Source of the DNA: Polyporus tsugae
Taxonomy: Eukaryota; Basidiomycota; Agaricomycetes; Polyporales; Polyporaceae
Reading direction: 5' to 3'
NCBI GenBank assembly: GCA_024305745.1
Contig: JAHRBS010000003.1
Span: 682,001 to 746,000 of the forward strand
DNA length: 64,000 bases
This document shows positions 31,925 to 43,033 of the stretch, in pieces; position 1 is the first letter of the stretch, and each line of letters begins with the position of its first letter. The notes under the pieces were generated by a model. The model worked only from the letters and a program-made list of their open reading frames with translations, did not search any database and was not told the origin of the DNA. A program made the position numbers and the translations under genes.

Positions 31925-34194
31925 TCATCTACGGCCAGCCACGACGGTCTCAAACCGCGCGGAGACCTCTGTATCGGGGCAGTCCATACTTTTCACGGTA
32001 GGGAAGATAGACAACAGCGCATCAACAACAGCGGGCGCATCCACCTTCCCAGTTGCGTCACTTGCCATCCCCACCGTAAGACTCCGCAGCTCTGTGACAA
32101 ACCTCGCGCTCTCTCCCGCCGTCGCGACCTCACGCGGTGGAGGCGCACTCAGCGTCAAGCTCTCCAGGAAGCGGAACGACCGCGCAACGATCCCGTACGA
32201 CTCGGATGTCATCTGTGACTTGGCCTGAGTCTCCTCAGGCTCCCCGCCGTGCGCCTCCACCTGCTCCTCCTCAGACCCCTCCAACGTGCAGCCTTCGAAG
32301 GTTCCGAGGTCCAGATGCTCGAGCGCAGGCCACCAGCGCGCCATCGTCTCCAGATCCGTGTCGAACAGGTCCGGCTCTCTCAGGGTGAAGCTCCGCAGCC
32401 GCTGCACGCGCGCGAGCGGGCCCAGCACATCGAGCGAATACCCCCGGCGGGGCGCGCCCGGCGTATCGTCGCGCTCCTCGTCATGCACCGTTCGGTCCTC
32501 GATAAGCAGGTCCCGCAGGCTTCCCGCCGCCTTCTGTGCCAGGAGCTCGAAGGCGGGCTTCATGCACGGCTCAGGGCCACCGCGGTCCTCGTCCCCTTTC
32601 CCATCTCCATCTACCATGTCGAGGGACAGCTTGCGTAGCACGCCGGCAGGGATGCGCGTGAGGAGCGCAGCGAGGAGGGCCGCGTTGCTCCGGATCGACA
32701 GCTCCTCCAGAGCAGGGAAGTACTGCGTATCTCCTTGTGACGCATCGGCGATCGCGTCGTCGAGCTCGTCCGCGCTGATGTGGCTTGCGTGCACCTCCAG
32801 GGTCCGGAGCGCCGGGAACGTCGCGATAGCAGCGAACGTCTTGCATCCGAGCGACTCGCCAGTGTGCACCGTGAGGCTCCGGAGCTGCATGAGGGACGCG
32901 AGCGTGGTATTGAGTGCGTCTGACATACGGCCGCGGAGCTGGAGTGTGTGGAGGTGGGGGACGGTGGGGAGGAAGCGCGCGACGGCGGCGCTCCGGTCGA
33001 GCACGCTGTGTGGCTTGCGCGAGAAGCTGAGGTTGACTGTGACGCGCTTCAAGAGAGGAGATGCTGTCCATGCGAGCGGGGCGAAGCAGCCGGCGTTGGC
33101 GAGCGTGACGGATTCGAGGTTCGGAAAGACGTTCGGGCCGTGCTCTTTGGACAGCTTGAGCGAGGGGACAGAGACGAAGCCGTCGGCGTACACGATGTGC
33201 CGTACGCGTTTTGCATAGGCCTCGACGATGGGCGTTGCTGCCGTGGTGAACTATACATATGTGGTTAAGTGTCTGAACCCTTTACGAACATTTCCAAAAC
33301 TTGTGTCCCTGCCCTTTGCACGCGAAAAATCGGAACATGCAGGGAATTCATCAGCTCAATCCCGGCCGAGGAATGGAGTCCAGCACACATGGAACTATAC
33401 GGTGTATACCTTACATTTATTCCACCATATCCCAAGAGGTTGTGTGCCCGAACTACCATGCTCTAAGCCAGTAACGCTGGGCTAAGCCCGAGATCCCCGG
33501 ACAGCATCCCCATCACCTTTCTGGATGTGGTCGTACTCGTAGCCGCCAACGAAGGCAGAACCTCTTCTCAACGGCTTGATAGGGCGCTGATTGCGTGGCG
33601 TGGGGTAAGAACTGAGCCTGCCATAAGTCCACGTCACGGGAGGAAGTGCGCTCGCTGTCCGCTACAGCGACAGCGCTGTAGCAGCCAGCGTCGCAGTCAA
33701 TGCAACCTCGGACATCTCGGGTGGCGTATCGATGGGACAAAACTGGGCTTTGGAAAAGGAAGGGAGGGGATTGGATTCACCGTTGGAGAAACGTATCGAA
33801 TCGTGCAGCATGCACCGGCACGGTATCGGGATTGGTGCACAGCGTACAGAACACGTACAATTTAGAGCCCCGGAAGTGTTCACATCTGCAGGATTGATTG
33901 CATTGTCTGATATTTGGCGTGTAAAGCGCAGATAGGCACCAATATCGTTTGGGGCACGAGCGTAGGGCCAGGGGAATGGTTTTAAGCACTCACCTCGTCA
34001 CTCTTCGGAACCAAGGCAAGGAGAGGCTTCAACCCGCTCATCCTACACCATAGTCTGTCCAACGCCGGGTCCGTCCACGTCTTGCAGCAGCGCGCCAGCT
34101 GAGCGTACGTCCACTTCGGCTCGGGGTCGGACACGTCTCCGCAGAAGTCGAATATCAGCTGGAGGACCTCGTCAATGCAGAGTGTGGGATGCAT
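31925..34194 (-). CDS. F-box protein with leucine-rich-like repeats
   Basis: This would be a substrate adaptor of an SCF ubiquitin ligase. Exon 1 (33994-34194) starts MHPTLCIDEVLQLIFDFCGD and continues TYAQLARCCKTWTDPALDRLW, a typical fungal F-box. Exon 2 (31925-33250) is one open frame with repeated leucine-rich units (FPNLESVTLANAG, LHTLQLRGRMS, LRSLTVHTGES, ALRTLEVHASH, ALEELSIRSNAA, LRKLSLDM, LRSFTLREPD). An acidic Glu-rich loop lies near residue 390. Joining the exons in phase 0 gives 508 residues but needs an intron of 743 nt (33251-33993), about ten times the local norm. The two parts fit the family order, so one gene is more likely than two, but a transcript is needed to be sure. Confidence 0.75.
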
Positions 34195-34683
34195 AGCGAC
34201 CACCAAAGCCAGAAAACGGGTGTAGAGACCAGGATAGCGAAGGAATCAACGAAGGAGGTTGGGCTCTGCCCCAGTCGAGTATAAATGAGCGACAGGAAAT
34301 GAGGACTGCATGGGTGAATGCAGTCAAGGTCTGACGCAAACTGTGGCGGCCAACCGAGGCGGTCCTCCACCGCAGAAATCACGCTCGCCTTTTGATCCGT
34401 CGTCCAAAATTTCAGGTTGCAGTCCTCCGATTGGCTGAATTATCAGCTCCGGCGCGACGAATATAAATCTTCAAGTTCCAGCAGATCGCACCTGCGCAGC
34501 AGTACGATATGTACAACGGGGACAAGCAACGGGACGATCGACCCTCTCGGGACAAGATAGTACAACATTTGGGACAGCAGCCTCATAGCATTGCACAGTA
34601 GCGGGGAGGATACAAGCTCGTCATATGCATACAGCGTGGTACATAGCTTCGAAGCACAGAAGGGCATGGATCAGCGCAAACAC
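34195..34683. other. Intergenic region, no gene seen
   Basis: This is a 490-bp spacer between the F-box gene start and the 3' end of the ubiquitin fusion gene, both on the minus strand. No recognisable element. Confidence 0.4.
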
Positions 34684-35762
<1,079 letters not shown>

Positions 35763-37212
35763 ATGTACTCGTACAACATGGATAGCGACCAGGAGATGCG
35801 GGTGGATGACCATGAGCCTATCAACTGGCCTACAGGTGGCAAAGGAAAGGGGAAAGCCACAGCGCACGACGAGCCGTACGATCTTGAGAACCTACCGTGG
35901 TGCGTCTGCTGAGTGATCAATCCGCGTTCGCAGTTCGTGACAAATGCTCAGGGTAGAGAAGTACCGGCCAGTGACGCTGGACGACGTCGTGTCCCACCAC
36001 GACATTACGAGCACAAGTAAGCCACATCTTGTGGATGCAGCGCACGCTGGCGGTAGTTGACCGAGTATAGTCGAGAAGTTCATCGAGAAGAACCGTTTAC
36101 CCCATCTGCTATTCTATGGCCCGCCGGGCACCGGAAAGACGTCTACCATCCTCGCGGTTGCGCGTCGAATATATGGCGCAGACTACCGAAAGCAGATACT
36201 TGAGGTATGTCCGTCCTACCCCCCTTCTCTGTCCGTCATTCAACCTCACCGCTATGCCGTCTGCCTCTAGCTGAACGCGTCAGACGACCGCGGGATAGAC
36301 GTCGTGCGCGAGCAGATCAAGAACTTCGCGGAGACGCGCACCCTCTTCTCCAAGGGCTACAAGCTCATCGTGCTCGACGAGGCGGACATGATGACGACCG
36401 CGGCCCAGTCCGCGCTCCGCCGCGTCATCGAGCAGTATACGAAGAACGTCCGGTTCTGCATCATCTGCAACTACGTCAACAAGATTATCCCCGCCATCCA
36501 GAGCCGCTGCACGCGCTTCCGGTTCTCCCCTCTCCCCATCTCCGAGGTCGAGAAGAGGGTGGATAATGTGATTGAGGCAGAGGGGTGCGCGTCCTTTCAT
36601 CTTTTGTTTTTGTTTTGCCCCGGCGTTGGGTGCGGGCTGACAGTGGCAATGCGACAGGGTGAAGATCACGGCGGAGGGGAAGCAGGCATTGCTGAAGCTA
36701 TCCAAGGGCGACATGCGTCGTGCACTGAACGTCCTCCAAGCGTGTCATGCCGCGTACGAGCTCTCGGGGGAGACAGAAATCTACAACTGTACTGGCAACC
36801 CGCAACCCGCCGACATCGAGACGATAGTCAACTCGATGCTCCAAGACGACTTCACGACTTCATATAACAGTGAGTCCGGCCCTCAAGCCTTGCTATATGA
36901 CCTTAGCTAAAGGTGACGTATAGTGATCTCGGCGCTGAAAACAGATCGCGGACTCGCCTTAGCGGACCTCCTTAACGGCGCTTACGAGTATATCGAGACC
37001 ATCAACTTCAAGCCGCATGCGCGTATATATCTGTTAGACTACCTCGCCACAACTGAGTACGTTCGTTTTGACTTCTTTTTCTTTGGCCTGTGTGCTAACT
37101 GTAGGGCTATGTTAGGCACCGACTCTCAACCGGGGGCAACGAGAAGATCCAGTTCACTGCGCTCCTGGGAGCCTTCAAGCATGCTGTTGAGCTATCAGCT
37201 AAGGATACATGA
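35763..37212 (+). CDS. RFC3: Replication factor C subunit 3 (clamp loader; RFC5 in animals)
   Basis: This small subunit of the PCNA clamp loader is an AAA+ ATPase. Introns: 35900-35951, 36017-36070, 36205-36270, 36595-36657, 36870-36923 and 37057-37115. The protein runs LPWVEKYRPVTLDDVVSH, Walker A FYGPPGTGKTSTI, LNASDDRGIDVVR, Walker B LIVLDEADMM with sensor 1 following, the clamp-loader SRC motif (IQSRCTRF) and the C-terminal collar ending HAVELSAKDT. The SRC and Walker motifs are complete, so it should be active. The first ATG is 35763; a second in-frame ATG at 35778 begins MDSDQEMRVDD and may be the real start. Confidence 0.95.
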
Positions 37213-37373
37213 GGTCTTGTTACTCTAGATCTATTCTCTGGTTTGTGTTGCATGGAGTTGTGACATTTTTTGAAATTAGAATGTATACATCATGGTTGTT
37301 ATAATATCTGGGAGGTCTTCCATACATAAGCAGTACTAGCTAAGCATCAACACAGCATCAACACACCAAGCTT

Positions 37374-39026
37374 TCAGCTACTCTGCCCATCAACACCCTC
37401 AGCCTCAGCTTCAGTGTCACCTGCCAATGTTTCACCCAATGAGTGCATGACCCTGCTGGCAAAGTTTATAGATCCCATTGCTGAGGGGTTTGTGAAGGTA
37501 AGGGTGGTTAGGCTAGTGTTATACATGTTGTGCTGTTTGTGCTTGGCTCTCTGAAGGTCCAGGAGGAACCTTGAGATGAGAACACTGGTCACCCTGTACA
37601 TGAGAGAAAGGTTTATTTAATGGAGTTCAAGTAAGAGAAAAAAGTCATACACAGGAGTGAATGCTGTAACAGCACTGTATCCTCCACCACTACCAGAGAT
37701 CTATTAGAACACAGGTATTAGGTATCAATCTCTTTCTTGAGAAGGTGAACATTTGACTCACAGATAGTAGTGAGAAGGACAAGTGAAGGACATTCATAAT
37801 TAGAAGTGTGCTGTAATAAAGAAATTAGGCCATGCATTACATTTATCTCAAAAGGCTCACATGAAGTAGAGAGTGCCTGTGAGCAGAAAAGCCATAAGTT
37901 TTTGGACCATGATATATATAATAATGGATTAACATGCCATTTTGAATGAGAACCCTCTCAAATGTCAAGGGCCTTGACAGCTCAGAGAATATTTGCTTCC
38001 TATATAGCCTTGCCCACGTGATGATAATCAGCAGGATGTCTGCAGTAATAAGACATGTCCTGGCAATAATGGTGACTAGTGTAACAATTGTCAGCATCCA
38101 AATTATATCACATGTGTCTATTATAAATCTTACACCTAACAATTTCCCAGTAAGTAGCTTTTAACAATGCACTTGTAAGAAGAGCTTGCACTCACTTCAT
38201 AGATATTGACAAGGACTCTGTGTCAGTTGTTAGACACCCAAAGACGGGGTCCACAACCCCAGACAGTTGGAATCCAAAGTCAGCCTACAGGATTTGTTAG
38301 GCATAAGTTTTCTGTACAGGTCAGGTATATGGGTACACACCATGTTGATACCAAAAGGGACCAGCGAAAGGACAAGAATCAACACTGCCAGCGATAAGTT
38401 CTTGCTCAGAGCATATGCACGCAGTCCAGAGAATACTGTCCCAGTCGATGATGACACAAACAATCAATTATGGGTCAGAGAGAGGACATACCGGCAGGAG
38501 GTAGGAATTGAATGTAAACCAGAGCTAGACCCGCCCTCTCATACAGCGCACAGCTGATCTCAGAAGTGAGCATGCGAGGGCAAGATCTCTTCGGGATGGT
38601 ACATTACCTCTAGCACGCCCTGTCAGCATCGTCCTACCACTACTCGAGTGAATGAGGCTCACCTTGTCGCTCCTAAAAAGCAGGAGCTGGAAGAAATCGA
38701 GGATCAGGCTGGCGAGGGCCAAGTATCTGTTCGCAAGGAAGAGCGCCGTTGCGCCGGTGAACGGACCCTTCCAAAAGAACTCCACCTCAACGTCGAGGGT
38801 GAGGAGGATGTCGTAGAAGTAGAACGCTGATGAGGCACGACGACATTAAGTACACGCGTATCTTGAACCACGACAGCACTCGCCTCCCGCTGCGACAAGA
38901 CAGTAGTCCTCGACAAGGCTTTGAGGTCGGAACAGTATTGGTCAGCTGCTGCATACGCAGATGGCCAAAAAAGCGTACTTACAACTGATAGAAGATGTCG
39001 ACTGTGGTAGGATCGTAGGAAGACAT
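37374..39026 (-). CDS. DUF6533 multi-pass membrane protein (second copy)
   Basis: This is the same family as the gene at 19695 but clearly diverged and on the other strand. The start MSSYDPTTVDIFYQL is at 39026. The DUF6533 block is DILLTLDVEVEFFWKGPFTG, then ATALFLANRYLALASLI. Later parts are FSGLRAYALSKNLSLAV, TIIARTCLITADILLIIIT and SVLISRFLLDLQRA, and the end is a Glu/Ala-rich tail ending DGQSS with the stop at 37374. The join before FYFYDILL needs an intron starting GCGAGT. The stretch 37.2-38.6 kb is visibly AT-richer than its neighbours. Not all exon edges were resolved. Confidence 0.72.
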
Positions 39027-39869
39027 CACAAGGACTCGTGCGATAGGTTGAGAGGCGGCCGCGAAAGGGAGCGGAGGCAGAGAGGATGCAACGTCGCGAT
39101 ATGTAGGTGCCGCGATAATATACCGAGGAAAAGCGCATACAGAGTTTCTTGCCGCGGAGATATTCCATGTCGCAGCTTCCAATGGCAGTGTGCCTTGCAG
39201 ATCATCCTCTCATGGAATCCGCTCTGGGCGCCGTGCCGTAAGTGTGGAGTTAGGCTTGCGCGGAGAACACCGCCAGCGGCCCTGGACAGCCTGCACTGGA
39301 TGAGTACAACGCATGTCAATGGTCAGCGTAGTGTAAGCCATTCCCGACGACGTACCATCCTTAAGTGGCTATAGCGTGTTTGGTGTGGTAGAACCTGGAG
39401 TACATCGAAGCAAGTTACAGTGCATCTTGCGAAGTGGATGACATGGCCTAATCTCCGAGTTCAAATCACGGTGTTCAATTCAGATTCACTGATTCTCGCT
39501 GCTCGCTCATTTTGTGGCGCGCCTATCTGGCGCCTACCCATAGCAGGTTTAGACTCCGCTCCACAGCCACCGTGGGCAACGCGTCCCGCCTCGGGCTTCC
39601 GTATTTGTTCGGTTCCCATTCGCACTCACCCCTACTCGCTCGCACTCGTTGAACATTTTATCTCGTCAGATACAATGCATATTTATCTCAAGTCAGCAAG
39701 TACAAGCAAGTGGCGGAGCCAGCTGTTCGCACTGCAGCGCAAGAGGGAAGAATAAGTATTTGATCGCGTTCGAACTTCAAATTTGTGGTTGTATGCGCCT
39801 CGCGACCCGGCACCAGAAAGCGCCCTTGCAAACTCGGCCGATGGGAAACCAGCGAGTTCGGCCGTGAAT
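39027..39869. other. Divergent intergenic region, no gene seen
   Basis: These 840 bp lie between the second DUF6533 gene and the protease-like gene. Short open frames lack motifs. Confidence 0.4.
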
Positions 39870-42171
39870 ATGTCGCACAGGTCGAAATCATCGTCGGATC
39901 CTGAGCCTGGCAGGTCGTCCTTCGGAGGTCGTCCTGGTCGTTCTGGGACCTGGGCTGCCGTGTGGCTGTGGGGCGGAGTTACCCAAGCGCTGGGTAGGCG
40001 CGCGACGAAATGAGCCCCGGTAGAAGTCTCATTTGCTCAACTACTCTCTTAGCGCAATGTCTGAACCCCCCACAAGCGAGTTCTTTTACGTTTTATTGGT
40101 CTTCTCCTATACTGACCCGCTCGTATACTTTTCTAGTGAATGATAGCTTGGAGCTTCACGTCCGCTCACCAGCGTTCGACGAGGAGTACACCAAGGGGAT
40201 TGGCAAGGACCCCCTATCCGACGACAACAATCTCTGGGAGAAGGACTCCTCCTCCTCCTCCTCCTCCAGCGTTTCTTCCGTCGAGTCCTCTCTCTACGAT
40301 GTCTCCAAGCTCGAGGCCCACCTTTACTATTTCGGTATCCGGGGTCCCAGACGCCGGGGTCCCAAGTTGATCTTCCGGACGTCCAAGGATATCTTCACAG
40401 CCCCGGCGGGGCCAGAGCAAGATCCTCGTCTCAGGCGGCTTCGGCCAGTCTACGAGCACCAAAAACTTGGCGAGGACGATCTGTGGGCTACTATTGGTTC
40501 TAAGGTTCGTGACCTTCTCGAAGTGCAGCAATCTGTGGACTGACATTCGTTCCAAGGTTGTTAAACTCCTCGACCAGCGAAACATCCAGCATTCGTCCGT
40601 CGACCTTGTTCGTTTCAGCTGGGTTGAGGAGAACGAGGCCGTCGAGGAGAACGAGGATGTCGAAGAGAACGAGGATGTCGAGGATGACGGGGATGACGGA
40701 GGCGACGGGGATGACGGGGACATCGAGGACGTCGACATCAAGGTCGCCCCGTACGGGACAGTCGTTACCACTCCCGTCACGATTTGGGTGGGAGTCTTGC
40801 CCGATACTCTCACCGGCGAGGTCGCATTCCACTCTTCCAACGACATCCTCGATCTCCTCAACCAGCACGGCATTTCCGACATCGATGTTGCGTACCGTGA
40901 GTCGGTGGCCAGGGGCTTCGGTGGTCCCGGACTGTTCGCACCCGTCTCGGATCTCGATCCCCTCAAGGCCGTCATCGATCCCGTGACTACTGCACTTGGC
41001 CTGCCTATCGCTGGTTTGAAGACGCTCCAGAGCCTGGGAACAATGGGCTTCTACTTCAGAGTGGGTAAAGATCTTTACGCCGTCACGGCCCGCCACATCC
41101 TGTTCCCTGAAGACGAAGGCAATAATCCATACTCCTACGTCGGTATGTTCTTTTCCCCAAGAAGACGAGCGCAATTGTGACTACACCTACGAAGCCCGGC
41201 CTAAGAAGGAGGTCGTCCTCATGGGCACCAAAGCTTTCACCAACTTCCTCATATCCATCCAGGGCCATATTGGCAACCTGAACAACACGGTTGGCGTCTT
41301 AAACAAGCGGGTTACGGCGTTAACGGCGAGGTCGGAGGGCGGTGGCCCTAACGCTGAGCAGTCGGCAAGGGAACTAGTGGAGACTCAACACGAGCTGAGC
41401 AAGATACGAACGGCGATCGAGGAGCTCCAGAAGTTCTTCTTGAAGATGAAGAAGCAGTGGACGAAGCCGGAGGACCGGGTCATTGGACACGTCGTCTGGG
41501 CACCTCCCATCAGTGTCTCTACCGCTCCTCATAGTTATACGAAGGATGTTTGCGTCGTCAAGCTCGACAAGAAGAAGTTCCGCAAGAACTTCAGGGGGAA
41601 CGTCCTCGACTTAGGTGCGTGCTGATCCGTCTAGTTAAAGGCATCTAATCTACCTGTTCATATTCCAGGCCCTGAGATCGACGCCGGCAAGTTTATTGGA
41701 TTGATGTATCCTCACATCAATGCGCCCTCCGACTTCGATTATCCAGTCGAACGTCTCCTCGAGCTCCGAGGTATTCTCTCCGCCACAGAGATACGCACAC
41801 CCAACAATAAAGACCACAAAGGCGACCCCATACGATACGTTATAAAACGCAGTCTCACCTCGCTCACCACGATCGGTTGTTTGACTGGATTTGAGTCTCA
41901 TGTTCGCCGTTACTTCGCCCTAGGCAGCAGGGATTCGGTGGAAGCAGCAGTCTACCCCTATGACAACGACCTCGGTCCATTCTCCAAGGCCGGGGACTCT
42001 GGGTCCATCATCGTCGATGCCCTCGGCAAGTTCGTCGCCCTGCTCACCGGTGCCACGGGACCAACCGATTCCTCTGACATCACGTTTGGTTCGCCAATGT
42101 ACTGGCTCTGGGAGATCATCAACACCGAGTTCCCCGGAGCCAACCTCTCCTTCGGGGACGACGACAACTAG
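39870..42171 (+). CDS. Chymotrypsin-fold serine protease-like protein, Agaricomycete-specific type
   Basis: Five exons (39870-39993, 40137-40504, 40557-41142, 41195-41614, 41669-42171) give 666 residues. A candidate catalytic triad is spread over the C-terminal half: His in LYAVTARHILFPED, Asp in KDVCVVKLDKKKF and Ser in FSKAGDSGSIIVDA (GDSGS as in trypsin-like enzymes). The N-terminal half has a Ser-rich run, a module around FSWVEENEAV and an acidic linker with repeated ENEDVE units then DDGDD. A coiled coil (RELVETQHELSKIRTAIEEL) is inserted between His and Asp. There is no signal peptide, so it is likely intracellular. The resemblance to other basidiomycete hypothetical proteins is from memory. 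Substrate unknown. Confidence 0.7.
40478..40581 (+). repeat. 52-bp tandem duplication spanning an intron
   Basis: 40478-40529 and 40530-40581 align without gaps, with 34 of 52 positions identical by hand count, including CTGTGG, ATT, GTTC and AAGGTT. The intron 40505-40556 is exactly one period long and runs from the AAG/GTT of the first unit to the AAG/GTT of the second. Confidence 0.75.
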
Positions 42172-43033
42172 GTTCGTCTCTTCCTTCTGCCTCATCCTCT
42201 CGTACTTATAACTGACAACCTTAGTGTCAAAACCTTGGCAAGACGCCTCGCATCGTTTGTTTCTACGACTGCTCCCCCTCCCCCTCCCCTATCCCCACGC
42301 TCCGTGTCATTCTGCGATTCATTCTCGTTTCTTGGCGCTCCGTTATCTGACGAAGGTATGCTGAGAGCGCTATGACGGTGACTTTTTAAGCTCATGAAAT
42401 GGTCATCACCACCCAAATACTGCATCTCTCCGAATTTTTCAAAGTTCAGCTGTTCAAGGCACTGCAGCTGCAGTAACCTCCGCTCTGCCCTGAATGACAA
42501 GGGGTCCAGGGTGAAACAGAGAAGAGGGCTCCTGGCGACTGCGACATCAGCGAACGGAGGAGATACCGAAATATATCAGACGGAAACCTGGTGGTCGATC
42601 AGGATAAACTTATCCAGATTGGAGTCGGGTGTTCTATCTGGTTCTGAGGACCTGTGTACGTTGTTTCTCCAACACTGGCCAGTATCCGCGCCTCTCCGGC
42701 CTTACACAAGTCCTACGTACGAGAGTAGATCCGGGATATGGCGAATACTTACGGATGAGCTACGCATGCTGGAATTATTGGACTTGGAATTCGAAAGCGA
42801 TAGTCACTTCGATTCTGAAGGAGTCCACGGTCGTGGCGACAACTGTGCATGTTGAGGGCCGTAAGCGCCCAATGTGCGACGGGCCGGATGATGCATGACG
42901 TGCCACAGACGTGGATGCTTTCCTCTTCCTGACCTGGACCATGCTGCACTCTCGTCGCCTTCGCGCACACCACATTCGACTACGACGACATATCTAGCGG
43001 CCAGGACCCGTTTCCTCTTCACACCTCTTCGCT
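42172..43033. other. Intergenic region, no convincing gene
   Basis: These 860 bp lie before ZW10. One 153-codon frame (42394-42855) contains LRMLELLDLEFES, a little like an F-box/LRR fragment, but has no other support. A CT-rich stretch sits just before the ZW10 ATG. Confidence 0.35.

Noticed and set aside
42394..42855. F-box/LRR-like fragment before ZW10
   Set aside because: Only one short LELLDLEF stretch resembles such proteins; there is no F-box and no continuation.
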